A stretch of DNA of 64,000 nt. Source: DASSUW01 sp963740605 (GTDB lineage Bacteria > Actinomycetota > Thermoleophilia > Solirubrobacterales > Solirubrobacteraceae). Below, one piece after another: positions 25,375 through 34,125 of the stretch (the first letter of the stretch is position 1; the number at the start of each line of letters is the position of its first letter). The stretch lies in contig CAVUFC010000021.1 of assembly GCA_963740605.1 (NCBI GenBank), positions 434,001 through 498,000 of the forward strand, written 5' to 3'. The position numbers were made by a program, and so were the translations under genes. The notes below the pieces were generated by a model. It was not told the DNA's origin. It ran no database searches and saw only the letters and a list, made by a program, of their open reading frames with translations.

Positions 25375-26436
25375 ATGCGTCTCCGCTCGCTCCTCCCGCT
25401 CCTCTTCGCCGTCCTCGCGCTCGGTCTGCTTGCAGGCTGCGGCAGCGGCGACGACGGTCAGGCGGCGGACTCGAGCACCGACGTCGACCAGCTGCTCAAG
25501 GACACCTTCTCCGGCAAGAAGGACATCAAGTCCGGCAAGCTCGACCTGGCGGCCAACGTCGACTCGGGCGGGCAGAGTTTCGCGGTCAAAGTCTCGGGGC
25601 CATTCGAGACGCAGGGCTCGGGCAAGCTGCCCAAGCTCGACATCGACGCCAGCCTCGAGGGCGGCGGTCAGAGCTTCCAGGCCGGCGTCACGTCGACCGG
25701 CGACCAGGGCTTCGTGAGCTACGGCGGCACCGACTATGCGGTGCCGTCGGCGGTGTTCCAGCAGTTCAAGGCCGGGTTCGAGCAAACCGCCAAGCAGGGC
25801 GGCTCGAACGGCAACCAGTCGCTGTCCAGCCTCGGGATCGATCCGAGCAAGTGGCTGACCAACGCCAAGAATGAGGGCAACGCCAAGGTCGGGGACACCG
25901 ACACGATCAAGATCACCGGCGACGTCGACGTGTCGAAGCTGCTCGACGACGTCAACACGGCGCTGCAGAAGATCCGTTTGATCGGCGGCGCCCAGGCGGC
26001 GCAGCTGCCGAGCCAGCTGTCCGCGGGGGACAAGCAGCAGGCCGAGGACGCGATCAAGGATCTCAACGTCGAGATCTACACCGGCGCCGACGACAAGATC
26101 CTGCGCCGTTTCCTGGTCACGATGAAGCTCGCCGTGCCGAACAAGGCCAGCGCCGGCACCCAGTCCGCCGATATCAAGGTCGACTTCCAGCTTCAGGACC
26201 TCAACGAGAGCCAGGACATCAAGGCGCCCGAGAACACCAAGCCGTTCGCGGAGCTGATGTCCAAGCTCCAGGGCCTCGGGATCCCCGGGCTCAGCGCCGG
26301 GGGCGGGGCCTCGGGCCAGTCCGGCGGCTCCTCCGGCGCCAGCCAGGAGAACCTGCAGAAGTACTCCGAGTGCATCCAGAAGTCCAACGGCGACACCAGC
26401 AAGATGCAGAAGTGCGCCGACCTGCTGACGCCGTAA
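25375..26436 (+). CDS. Lipoprotein, LppX/LprAFG-like candidate
   Basis: The 353-residue protein has a lipobox LLAGC after a hydrophobic leader. The body is a repetitive beta-rich domain with paired strands (SGKLDLAANVDSGGQSFAVKVSGPF and SGKLPKLDIDASLEGGGQSFQAGV). This is reminiscent of the half-barrel of actinobacterial LppX/LprG-type lipid-binding lipoproteins. The tail is glycine/serine-rich and ends in a short cysteine-containing helix. A lipid-carrier role is inferred only from this overall pattern. Confidence 0.75.
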   Translation: MRLRSLLPLLFAVLALGLLAGCGSGDDGQAADSSTDVDQLLKDTFSGKKDIKSGKLDLAANVDSGGQSFAVKVSGPFETQGSGKLPKLDIDASLEGGGQSFQAGVTSTGDQGFVSYGGTDYAVPSAVFQQFKAGFEQTAKQGGSNGNQSLSSLGIDPSKWLTNAKNEGNAKVGDTDTIKITGDVDVSKLLDDVNTALQKIRLIGGAQAAQLPSQLSAGDKQQAEDAIKDLNVEIYTGADDKILRRFLVTMKLAVPNKASAGTQSADIKVDFQLQDLNESQDIKAPENTKPFAELMSKLQGLGIPGLSAGGGASGQSGGSSGASQENLQKYSECIQKSNGDTSKMQKCADLLTP

Positions 26437-26461
26437 CCGCCGACGCCGCATAATCAAGGCG

Positions 26462-27595
26462 GTGAGTCAGGCGCAGGCCTTCAACCTGCGGCGCTTTCTG
26501 CTGAGCGGTGAGGGCTGGCCGTACGTCCTGGTTCCGTTCATCCCGATCGCCGTCGCGCTGCGGTTCGCCGACGCCGACGCCGCGCTCGTGTTCTTCTCGT
26601 CCGCGCTCGGCGTCATCCCCACCGCGGCGCTGATGGGGCGGGCGACCGAGGAGCTGGCAGCGCGCAGCGGGCCCGGGATCGGCGGGCTGCTGAACGTCAC
26701 GTTCGGCAACGCGCCGGAGCTGATCATCGCCCTGTTCGCCCTCGGCGAGGGGCTCCACGAGGTCGTAAAGGCGTCGCTCGTCGGCTCGATCCTCGGGAAC
26801 ATCCTGCTCGTGATGGGTGCCGCGATGCTGGTCGGGGGCTTCAATCGCGATCGTCAGAGCTTCGACGCCACGGCGGCGCAGGCTCAGTCGCTGATGCTGC
26901 TGCTCGCCTCGGTCGCGTTGATCATGCCCGCGATCTTCGAGCTGGTGATCGGCGGCTCGCTGCCCCAGCCGACCGAGCGCAACGACCGCTTCCCGTCGGA
27001 CCTGGAGTGGATGTCGGCGGCGGTGGCGGTGGTGTTGCTGGCCTCCTACGTCGCCGGCCTGTTCTTCTCGCTCAAGACGCACCGCGACCTGTTCAACCCC
27101 TCGCACGGCGAGGACGGTCACGTCGGCGAGAACGTCTGGAGCGTGCGCAGGAGCGTCACTGCGCTGGCGCTCGCCGGCGTCGCGGTGGGCGTGATGTCGG
27201 AGATCCTCGTCGGGTCGATCGAGGAGGCGTCTCACGGCATCGGGATCTCGCCCTTCTTCGTGTCGATCATCGTCGTCGCGATCGTCGGCAACGCCGCCGA
27301 GCACTGGGTCGCCGTCTACTTCGCGTCGCGGGACAAGATGGACCTGTCGATCAACATCGCGATCGGGTCGAGCGCCCAGATCGCGCTGTTCGTCGCGCCC
27401 GTGCTCGTGCTGCTCTCGTTCTTCATCGGCCCGTTCCCGATGCCGCTCGTCTTTAATGGGCTCGAACTAGGGGCCATCATGCTGGCGATCCTGATCGCCA
27501 ACCAAGTGACACACGAAGGCGAGTCGACCTGGTTCGAGGGCGTGCAGTTGCTCTCGGTCTACCTGGTGCTGGGCATCGTCTTCTTCTTCGTCTGA
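26462..27595 (+). CDS. Ca2+/H+ antiporter, CAX family
   Basis: The 377-residue protein has about eleven hydrophobic segments and the two inverted alpha-repeats of CaCA transporters: GNAPELIIALFALGEG with VGSILGNILLVMG, and GNAAEHWVAVYFASRDKMDLSINIAIGSSAQIALF. The repeat glutamates that bind the cation are present. CAX proteins export calcium using the proton gradient. The GTG start is 26 bases after the lipoprotein stop. It overlaps the TerC gene by one base, so both are probably co-expressed. Confidence 0.9.
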   Translation: MSQAQAFNLRRFLLSGEGWPYVLVPFIPIAVALRFADADAALVFFSSALGVIPTAALMGRATEELAARSGPGIGGLLNVTFGNAPELIIALFALGEGLHEVVKASLVGSILGNILLVMGAAMLVGGFNRDRQSFDATAAQAQSLMLLLASVALIMPAIFELVIGGSLPQPTERNDRFPSDLEWMSAAVAVVLLASYVAGLFFSLKTHRDLFNPSHGEDGHVGENVWSVRRSVTALALAGVAVGVMSEILVGSIEEASHGIGISPFFVSIIVVAIVGNAAEHWVAVYFASRDKMDLSINIAIGSSAQIALFVAPVLVLLSFFIGPFPMPLVFNGLELGAIMLAILIANQVTHEGESTWFEGVQLLSVYLVLGIVFFFV

Positions 27596-28536
27596 TGACG
27601 GCTGCGTTCATCACCGGGCCGGGGCCATGGCTCGCTCTGGCCGGGATCACCGTGGCGCTGCTGCTGGTCGACGTGAAGGTGTTCGCGCCCGGCCGTGAAC
27701 CGACGTTCCGTGAGGGTGTCGTGTGGTCGATCGGCTGGCTCGTGCTGGCCATGCTCGTGGCGCCGGTCGTGTGGCTCGTGTCGAGCGCCGACGATGCCGT
27801 CACGTATACGACGATCTACTTCGTCGAGCGCTCGCTGTCGCTCGACAACCTGTTCGTCTTCCTGCTGCTGTTCAGCTACTTCGCGGTGCCGCAGAAGTAC
27901 CGGGCGAACCTGCTGTTCTGGGGGATCGTCGCGGCGCTCGGGCTGCGCGGGCTGGCGATCCTCGGCGGCGTCGCGCTGATCGAGCGCTTCCACTTCGTCA
28001 TCTACGTGCTCGGCGGCCTGTTGCTCGTGCTCGCGTGGCGCATCCTGCGCGGGGTCGAGGAGGGCGTCGACCCGAGCCGCAACCTGATGGTGCGCGCGGT
28101 GCGCAAGGTGATGCCGGTGGCCGACGACTTCGACGGCCGGCGCTGGTTCACCCGCGTCGACGGCCACCGCCAGGCGACGCCGATCTTCGTCTGCCTGGCG
28201 GCGATCGTCGCGGCCGACATCGCGTTCGCGGTCGACTCGATCCCGGCCGCGTTCGCGATCACGCGCGAGTCGGTGCTGATCTGGATGGGGAACATCTTCG
28301 CCCTGCTCGGTCTGCGCGCGTTGTTCGTGCTGGTCGAGGGGCTGATCCGGCGCTTCCGCTACCTCGACGAGACGATCGCGATCGTGCTCGCCCTCGTCGC
28401 CGTCAAGCTGCTGCTCGAGGACACGTACAAGGTCGGCCACGTGGCCTCGCTGGCCGTCGTGGCGTGTGCGTTCACGATCGGGATCGTCGCGTCGCTGGTC
28501 GCGGACCGCCGCGATGCGCGCGCGCTGCGCCGCTAG
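27595..28536 (+). CDS. TerC/Alx family membrane protein
   Basis: The 313-residue integral membrane protein has about eight spans. Acidic motifs typical of TerC are present: VERSLSLDNLFVFLLLF and ADIAFAVDSIPAAFAIT, each with membrane-embedded aspartates. Alx/TerC proteins are linked to manganese efflux and metal loading of exported enzymes. The start overlaps the CAX stop (TGATG). No yybP-ykoY riboswitch was seen, because the gene is internal to the operon. Confidence 0.9.
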   Translation: MTAAFITGPGPWLALAGITVALLLVDVKVFAPGREPTFREGVVWSIGWLVLAMLVAPVVWLVSSADDAVTYTTIYFVERSLSLDNLFVFLLLFSYFAVPQKYRANLLFWGIVAALGLRGLAILGGVALIERFHFVIYVLGGLLLVLAWRILRGVEEGVDPSRNLMVRAVRKVMPVADDFDGRRWFTRVDGHRQATPIFVCLAAIVAADIAFAVDSIPAAFAITRESVLIWMGNIFALLGLRALFVLVEGLIRRFRYLDETIAIVLALVAVKLLLEDTYKVGHVASLAVVACAFTIGIVASLVADRRDARALRR

Positions 28537-29207
28537 GCGGCGACGAGCTCGCGCGGCTTCGTGCGTACCCCGACGACCGTGAGGCCGGCGGCGAGCACGA
28601 GCAGCACGAGCCCGCCGATCGTCACGCCCCAGCCGATACCCGACAGGAACGGGAGCTCGGCGCCGGCGCTGATCTGCGCGTCGATGTTGCGGGAGGCGTC
28701 CTCGTTCATGACGACGACCGACCAGTCGCCGTCTTCGACGTCCCACGTCAGCGTCTGCTGCCCGGTGCCGTGGGCCGTCGCGGCCCAGAACGTCTGCTCG
28801 GCGGGCGTGCCCGGCTTCGGACCGGCCGGATGGGCGCGATAGTCCGCGTTGAACGGGCTGTAGGAGACGTCGGTCACGAGCGCGTGCGAGGTCCCGTTGA
28901 GGTAGCGGGTGACCTCACGCGTCGGCGCGATGCCGACGAACACGGGCTTGCCATTGATCGCATCGACCTTCAGGCGGACCTTGCCGTAGCGGTCCTGGTC
29001 GATCACCGAGTCGAGCCCGTCGAGGTCGAGATCGAGGTTCTCGGTCGCCATTGCCGCGCTGTTCGTGGCGAAGCGATGTGTGGTGGTGGAGAGGTACCCC
29101 TGCTCGTCCTTCTGGCTGTCGCCCCACAGGAGGAGACCGCCGGCGGTGAGCAGGCCGAGAGAGAAGAGGCCGGCCACGGAGGCGGCGATGATGGAGGCGA
29201 TTCGCAT
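28533..29207 (-). CDS. Membrane-anchored extracellular protein, unknown function
   Basis: The 224-residue protein has an N-terminal span (IIAASVAGLFSLGLLTAGGLLLWG) and an extracytoplasmic domain rich in aspartates (ENLDLDLDGLDS). A second span near the C-terminus (IGGLVLLVLAAGLTVVGV) is followed by a short basic tail. Both ends are therefore expected in the cytoplasm. The FWAATAHGTGQQTLTWDVEDGDWSVVVMN segment recurs in uncharacterised actinobacterial proteins. It is convergent with TerC. Confidence 0.7.
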   Translation of the reverse strand: MRIASIIAASVAGLFSLGLLTAGGLLLWGDSQKDEQGYLSTTTHRFATNSAAMATENLDLDLDGLDSVIDQDRYGKVRLKVDAINGKPVFVGIAPTREVTRYLNGTSHALVTDVSYSPFNADYRAHPAGPKPGTPAEQTFWAATAHGTGQQTLTWDVEDGDWSVVVMNEDASRNIDAQISAGAELPFLSGIGWGVTIGGLVLLVLAAGLTVVGVRTKPRELVAA

Positions 29208-29438
29208 GGGATCCAGCGTCCCAGCGAGAGCGTGGGGCCGCCGCGGGGGCAGCAGGCGTCTGCGGGTGTGGCACCCGGCGGCGCGATGGTGGCGTTCCCC
29301 GTACCAAGATGATGGATTCCACGACCGACGCACCCGCCTGGGCGCCGCGGCTGCGGCGGCGACGCCGAACGCCCGCGGGGCAGCGCTCTCGACCCGCCCG
29401 CGCGTGGGGCGGCTGATGCCCGCGAGCAGGCGCCGCGA

Positions 29439-29852
29439 TCACGAGCGATCGCGCAGGCGGCGGTCGATCTCGGCCTCGACGTCGAGCGGCTCCTCTCCGC
29501 GTGCGACGCGCCGGGCGTTGGTCGCCTCGACGAGCGTGCGGACCTCGTCACGCAGCTCGGCGTCGTCGGCCGGCGCGGTCAGCGCCCGCAGCTGCGTGTC
29601 GACGTCCTCGGTCGCCTCGCCCCGCGCGGCGCGGCGCGCGTTCCGGGCCTCGAGCATCTGGCGGATCTCGGCCTCGCGCTCAGCCGCCCCGCCACCCCTT
29701 CGCGGCGCCTCCTCGTCGCCGATCGACATGCCGCCGCGGCCGATCTGCTCGTACGAGCCCTTGCTGGTCGCGAGCGCCCACACCGCTGCGACGGCCGCCA
29801 CGCCGACGACCACGAAGAGCACGATCGCGAACGCGCCTTCCATACGTTCCAT
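29439..29852 (-). CDS. Membrane-anchored protein with charged repeats
   Basis: The 137-residue protein has one N-terminal hydrophobic span (FAIVLFVVVGVAAVAAVWALA) followed by a charged cytoplasmic region. Two internal repeats occur: EIRQMLEARNARRAARGEATEDVD and VRTLVEATNARRVARGEEPLDVE. Each has the NARR.ARGE core, typical of short SHOCT-like or zinc-free helical repeats of unknown role. Either ATG 29852 or ATG 29843 could be the start. No functional prediction is made. Confidence 0.65.
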   Translation of the reverse strand: MERMEGAFAIVLFVVVGVAAVAAVWALATSKGSYEQIGRGGMSIGDEEAPRRGGGAAEREAEIRQMLEARNARRAARGEATEDVDTQLRALTAPADDAELRDEVRTLVEATNARRVARGEEPLDVEAEIDRRLRDRS

Positions 29853-29899
29853 TGTGCCGATCCACGCGGCAATCGCCGTCCATCCGGCCAGGAGTTGTT

Positions 29900-29953
29900 G
29901 TTCGGACCGAACGGGGTATGTACCCTTCAATGAGCTGTTGACTGACCAGTCAA
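29900..29953 (+). promoter_or_regulatory. Three palindromes upstream of the acyl-CoA dehydrogenase gene
   Basis: Within 54 bases lie GTTCGG-A-CCGAAC (29900-29912), GGGTA-TG-TACCC (29914-29925) and TTGACT-GACC-AGTCAA (29938-29953). The last begins with a consensus-like -35 TTGACT and resembles TetR/FadR-type fatty-acid operators. It ends 20 bases before the start codon. Control by a fatty-acid-responsive repressor is inferred. Confidence 0.6.
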
Positions 29954-29972
29954 TCTGGGAGCCCGAGAACCG

Positions 29973-31139
29973 ATGGTGGACTTCACCCTGACCGACGAGC
30001 AGAAGGCGCTGCGCGAAATGGCGCACGACTTCGCCGAGAAGGAGATCCGTCCCGTCGCCTGGGAGTACGACCGCGACGGCACCTGGCCGGAGGAGATCCT
30101 CCGTAAGGCCTGGGAACTGGGTCTCATGAACGTGCACACGCCCGAGGAGTACGGCGGGCCAGGCGCCTCGTACTTCGAGGGCGCACTGATCGAGGAGGAG
30201 CTGAGCTGGGGCTGTTCCGGCATCGCGACCTCGATCGGCGCCAACGGCCTGGCGAGCGCTCCGCTCGGCCTGGCCGGCTCCGATGAGCTCAAGAAGAAGT
30301 ACCTCGGAATGCTGTGCGAGGACTACAAGCTCGCCTCGTTCTGCCTGACCGAGCCGGACGCCGGCTCCGACGTCTCGGGCATGCGCACCACCGCTGTGCG
30401 CAAGGGCGACAAGTACGTCATCAACGGCTCCAAGTGCTTCATCACCAACGGCGGCTATGCCGACTGGTTCACGGTCTACGCCAAGACCGACAAGGAAGCC
30501 GGCCACCGCGGCATCTCCTGCTTCATCGTCCCGCGTGACGAGACCGTCACGGTGGACAAGAAGGAGGACAAGATGGGCCAGCGGGCGTCCAACACCGCGA
30601 CCATCTCCTTCAACGAGACCGAGATCCCGGCCGACCACCTGATCGGCGAGGAGAACAAGGGCTTCAAGATCGCGATGATGACCCTGGACCGCACTCGCCC
30701 CGGCGTGGCGGCCATGGCCACCGGCATCGCGCGCGCCGCGTTCGAGTTCGCGACCAACTACTCGAAGGAGCGCATCCAGTTCGGCGTGCCGATCGCGATG
30801 CACCAGGCGATCCAGTTCATGATCGCCGACATGGCGACGAAGGTGCACCTGTCGCGCCTCGCCACCTGGCAGTCGGCCGTGCTGCTCGACCAGGGCCTGC
30901 GCAACACGATCGAGTCCTCGCACGCGAAGCGGTTCGCCGCCGACAGCGCGATGGAGGTCGCCACCGACGCGGTCCAGGTCTACGGCGGCTACGGCTTCAT
31001 CAAGGACTACCCGGTCGAGAAGCTGATGCGCGACGCGAAGATCATGCAGCTGTACGAAGGCACGTCGCAGATCCAGCGGCTCGTGATCGCCCGCGAGACG
31101 CTGCTGCCGCGGCGGATCGAGGAGCCCGCCGCCGTGTAA
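29973..31139 (+). CDS. Acyl-CoA dehydrogenase
   Basis: The 388-residue flavoenzyme catalyses the first step of beta-oxidation. Seen are the FAD-binding LTEPDAGSDVSGM and CFITNGG motifs, the RIQFGVPIAMHQAIQFMIADM helix, the VQVYGGYGFIKDYPVEKLMRD block, and the catalytic glutamate in QLYEGTSQIQRL. The whole is medium-chain-type in layout and full length. Palindromes in the promoter suggest TetR-type control. The hydroxyacyl-CoA dehydrogenase and hydratase genes at 39.8-41.7 kb could act on its product. Confidence 0.92.
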   Translation: MVDFTLTDEQKALREMAHDFAEKEIRPVAWEYDRDGTWPEEILRKAWELGLMNVHTPEEYGGPGASYFEGALIEEELSWGCSGIATSIGANGLASAPLGLAGSDELKKKYLGMLCEDYKLASFCLTEPDAGSDVSGMRTTAVRKGDKYVINGSKCFITNGGYADWFTVYAKTDKEAGHRGISCFIVPRDETVTVDKKEDKMGQRASNTATISFNETEIPADHLIGEENKGFKIAMMTLDRTRPGVAAMATGIARAAFEFATNYSKERIQFGVPIAMHQAIQFMIADMATKVHLSRLATWQSAVLLDQGLRNTIESSHAKRFAADSAMEVATDAVQVYGGYGFIKDYPVEKLMRDAKIMQLYEGTSQIQRLVIARETLLPRRIEEPAAV

Positions 31140-31190
31140 CTGCGGCTTTCCTGCGCGAGCGTGCGAGTGCGGGAAACCGCGGTGGTGAAG

Positions 31191-31218
31191 TGCGGGAGGT
31201 GGGGTGCCACCTCCCGCA
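31191..31218 (+). terminator. Strong hairpin after acyl-CoA dehydrogenase
   Basis: TGCGGGAGGTGG-GGTG-CCACCTCCCGCA forms twelve perfect pairs with a four-base loop, 52 bases after the stop codon. No T-tract follows, so it would act as a T-less terminator or an RNA 3' end. Confidence 0.6.
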
Positions 31219-31249
31219 TGACAGGGGAACACGACTGAGAGGCGATCGA

Positions 31250-31971
31250 GCGCTCGCCATCCTCGTCCGCTTCTTCACGGTGCCCGACGCGCGCGCCGCG
31301 CGGCGCTCGGTCGGCCGGGCCGTGCTGCTGATCGGCGCCTTCTACGTGATGATCGTGGTCATCGGCGTCGGCGCCCGGGCGATCCTCGGCAGCGGCGCCG
31401 AGGAGGCGAGCGCGGGCGGCAACCTGGCGATCCGCCGCTCGTGGAGGAGCTCGGTGGCGGTGCCGGCACGGTCGGCGGCGACGTCTTCCTCGCCGTCGTG
31501 AGCGCGATCGCCTTCGCGACGATCCTGGCGGTCGTCGCCGGCCTCGTGATCTCCGCGTCGGGCGCGATGGCGCACGACGTGTGGACGAACGTGGTACGGC
31601 GCGGCAAGGCGCACGAGCGCGAGGAGGTCCGGGTCGCCCGGATCGCCGCCGTCGGCCTCGGCGTGCTCGCGATCGCGGTGGCGATCGAGGCGGGCGAGGG
31701 CTTCAACGTGTCGATCCTCGTCGGCCTCGCGTTCGCGGGTGTGCTCGGCGGCCTCGCGGCCTCACTGAGCCTGATCGCGCTGAGCCCGGCGGTGTGGCCC
31801 GGGCCCGACGGCGAGGGCGCGCCGGTGCCGCTGTCCAACCCGGCGCTGTTCTCGTTCCCGATCGGGTTCCTGTGCTGCTGGCTGGGGACGGTGCTGAGCC
31901 GTGAGGGACGCGCTGCGCGGAGCTACGACGAGCTCCACGTCAGGGCTGAGACCGGCCTCGGCGCGCACTAG
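31250..31971 (+). pseudogene. Degraded cation/acetate symporter (ActP-like, SSF family)
   Basis: Homology to the C-terminal half of ActP begins abruptly at ILVRFFTVPDARAARRSV without a start codon or N-terminal half. After GGNLA the frame changes and continues as PLVEELGGGAGTVGGDVFLA, SAIAFATILAVVAGL and REEVRVARIAA-like sequence. A second break follows FAGVLGGL, where a transmembrane stretch seems missing before LIALSPAVWPGPDG. The true C-terminal end (FPIGFLCCWLGTVLSRE) is present. At least one truncation, one frameshift and one internal deletion are therefore visible. It cannot make a working transporter. Confidence 0.75.
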
Positions 31972-32581
31972 ACAGCCGCTCCTCGACGCTTGCCTCGAGA
32001 TGGTGAAGTCGCCGCAGTCGCGGCGACTTCATCGTGCGCCCGGAGCGCAGCGTCGCGACCGCGCAGCCCAGGAAGCACGCCGCTCCCAGCGCGGTGTTCC
32101 AGTTCGCCCAGGCGAGATCGAGGGTCGAGCCTGTCTCAGGCACGACATAGCCGGCGACCGCCGAGATGCCGAAGAAGACGCAGCCGAGCAAGTTGACCGC
32201 GGGCTCCCAGCCGTCGCCGCTGCGCCGGGCCCGGTACGCGATCACGCCGGACACGAGGAAGCAGACCGAGCCCAGGGCGTCCGGGCGCCAGACGAGCCGG
32301 TCGTAGTCGGCGTTGGACACCGACGTGTGGAGCGCCTGGTACGTGGTGACGTTGAAGAACAGCGTGCCCGCCGACTGGATGATCGCCGCCTGCCGGTCCG
32401 GGCCGGCGCCGCTCAGCGAGACCTGCAGCGCGCCGCCGACCGTGAAGAAGATCGAGCCGGCGAAGAACGTGACGGCGTCCGCTTCTGCCCCGACAAGCTG
32501 CGCGTAGCCCGGGAACGGGCCGACCAGGAAGCACAGCGACCCGATCGCGAACGACAGCGCCATCCAGCGTTCACGGCTCAT
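31940..32581 (-). CDS. Multi-span membrane protein (YrhK-like pattern)
   Basis: The 213-residue protein has about six hydrophobic spans (ALSFAIGSLCFLVGPFPGY, FFAGSIFFTVGGALQVSLSG, LGSVCFLVSGVIAYRA, LLGCVFFGISAVAGYVV and others). A basic C-terminal tail follows. Repeated SLCFL/SIFFTVGG motifs resemble the two-span YrhK-like module. The last 25 residues overlap a perfect hairpin and the ActP-like pseudogene, so the natural end may have changed. Function unknown. Confidence 0.7.
   Translation of the reverse strand: MSRERWMALSFAIGSLCFLVGPFPGYAQLVGAEADAVTFFAGSIFFTVGGALQVSLSGAGPDRQAAIIQSAGTLFFNVTTYQALHTSVSNADYDRLVWRPDALGSVCFLVSGVIAYRARRSGDGWEPAVNLLGCVFFGISAVAGYVVPETGSTLDLAWANWNTALGAACFLGCAVATLRSGRTMKSPRLRRLHHLEASVEERLSSARRGRSQP
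32004..32031. repeat. Perfect 12-base inverted repeat inside a gene's 3' end
   Basis: TGAAGTCGCCGC-AGTC-GCGGCGACTTCA forms a long stem within the last codons of the minus-strand membrane protein. It looks like a transcription terminator that has become part of the coding sequence, perhaps through the nearby rearrangement. Confidence 0.6.
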
Positions 32582-32634
32582 ACCCGCGAGTGTCGCCGCT
32601 CGCCCGGCGGTCGCGCATCACCCGGTCCGGGCGA

Positions 32635-33075
32635 TCACTCGCCGCGCAGGAGCATCCGGTCCTCGAGCTTGCCGTGGCGCTCGATCAACGGCCGCACACC
32701 CGCCGTGAGCCGGCCGTCGACCGTCGTGATGCTGTGGCCTTCGATGCGCAGCAGGTAGGTGAAGCCGTTGCGCGGCTGCGTGCTGCCCGCGCGGTCGGCG
32801 CCGTCCAGGCGCGCGTCCGCGACCAGCTGTTCGAGGCTCGACAGCGCCGGAGGCGAGAGTCGCGTCCGGCGCACCTTCATGTTGACCTCGGTGTGCAGCA
32901 GCAGCCGGTAGTCGACGCGGCCGTCGGAGTAGACGGCGATGTCATCGGGCACCGCCCACAACGTGTTGCGGGACATGTAGACGAGCTCGCGCGGGTGCTC
33001 GGTCGGCGCCGGACGGTCATCGCTCTCCCCGCACCCCGCCAGCGCCAGGACCATCAACACCACCGCCCGTCGCAC
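32635..33075 (-). CDS. Small lipoprotein, unknown function
   Basis: The 146-residue protein has a short lipoprotein signal (RRAVVLMVLALAGC) and a mature domain of mixed strands including VPDDIAVYSDGRVDYRLLLH and FTYLLRIEGHSITTVDG. It is predicted to be anchored on the outer face of the membrane. No enzymatic motif was seen. It stands divergent from the DrrA::DrrB remnant. Confidence 0.7.
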   Translation of the reverse strand: MRRAVVLMVLALAGCGESDDRPAPTEHPRELVYMSRNTLWAVPDDIAVYSDGRVDYRLLLHTEVNMKVRRTRLSPPALSSLEQLVADARLDGADRAGSTQPRNGFTYLLRIEGHSITTVDGRLTAGVRPLIERHGKLEDRMLLRGE

Positions 33076-33165
33076 CCCCGGCAGGTTAATGCGTGGTTAT
33101 CGGGGCCGGGACACGGCACGTTTCGAGAAGACGTGGCCGGGCGCCGGGGATACCGTCCGCCGCCG

Positions 33166-33691
33166 ATGAGTTCTGGCACCGACGACCGTCTAAGGATCAT
33201 GAGCGCGACGACAGCGAGGAGCGACGGCGTGCAGGCAGCCGCCACGACCGCGGCCGTGCAGGCCGAAGGCTTGGTGAAGCACTACGACGATGTCGAGGCC
33301 GTGCGCGGGGTCGACCTCACGGTCGAGGCCGGCGAGGTGCTCGGATTTCTCGGACCCAACGGCGCCGGCAAGTCGACGACGGTGAAGATGCTCACGACGC
33401 TGCTCACGATCACCGCCGGCACGGCGCGGGTCGCCGGGCTGGACGTCGCCCGCGAGCCCGACGCGGTCCGGCACAGCATCGGCGCCGAACTTCGTGCCGC
33501 GCGACCTGCTCACGCGGCCGATGGAGGTCGCCGCCACGCTCAACCCGGTGACCTACGTGATGGAGGGTCTGCGCTCGCTGATCCTCGAGGACCTCGTCTG
33601 GGCCAAGATCTGGCCCGGCTTCCTCGTCATCGCCGTGCTCGGCGCGCTGATGCTGTTCCTCAACGTCCGCACGATCCAGCGCGATGACTGA
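33166..33691 (+). pseudogene. Fusion scar of an ABC drug exporter: DrrA N-terminus joined to DrrB C-terminus
   Basis: From the ATG at 33166 (or 33199) the product is a normal DrrA-type ATPase start, with EGLVKHYDDVEAVRGVDL and Walker A GPNGAGKST, up to REPDAVRHSIG. The next bases, in another frame, read APNFVPRDLLTRPMEVAA, then LNPVTYVMEGLRSLIL and a final membrane span ending IQRDD. That is the C-terminus of the ABC-2 permease usually encoded next door. The signature motif, Walker B and most of the permease are gone. A deletion of over 1 kb at about 33480 is the simplest explanation. Confidence 0.8.
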
Positions 33692-34091
33692 CGCGCTGAA
33701 CACCCTCGTGGGTACGTGGACGATCGAGGCCACGCACCCGATGCTCGACCGCGTGGTGCGCGGCGAGGCGACGTTCGAGTGGCTCGAGGGCGAGAAGTTC
33801 CTGATCCACCGCTCGCGCAACGACCATCCGGACGCCCCCGACTCGGTCTCGATCATCGGCGCTCCAGACGGCGGCGAGCTCGCGATGTTCTACTTCGACG
33901 CGCGCGGCGTCCATCGCGTCTACCGGATGGCCATCAGCGACAGCGAGTGGACGCTCTCGCGCGACCACCCCGGCTTTTCCCAGCACTTCATCGGGAAGAT
34001 GGACGACGGCATGATCGCCGGCCTGTGGCAGCTCTCGCGCGACGGGCAGACCTGGGACGAAGACCTCGCGATCACCTTCATACGACGTTGA
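33684..34091 (+). CDS. DUF1579-like small beta-barrel protein
   Basis: The 135-residue protein begins LNTLVGTWTIEATHPM and carries strands such as EATFEWLEGEKFLIHRS, AMFYFDARGVHRVYRM and the closing WDEDLAITFIRR. This is the layout of small lipocalin-like proteins that assess or bind hydrophobic ligands. It overlaps the stop of the DrrB remnant by eight bases, so it was probably the last gene of that transporter operon. Function unknown. Confidence 0.7.
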   Translation: MTDALNTLVGTWTIEATHPMLDRVVRGEATFEWLEGEKFLIHRSRNDHPDAPDSVSIIGAPDGGELAMFYFDARGVHRVYRMAISDSEWTLSRDHPGFSQHFIGKMDDGMIAGLWQLSRDGQTWDEDLAITFIRR

Positions 34092-34125
34092 ACTAGTTCC
34101 CGCGCCGACCGGGTAGACCAGTCTC

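Noticed and set aside
29309..29418. Small arginine-rich reading frame (MMDSTTDAPAW start)
   Set aside because: Too short, no ribosome-binding site and biased composition. Coding could not be supported.
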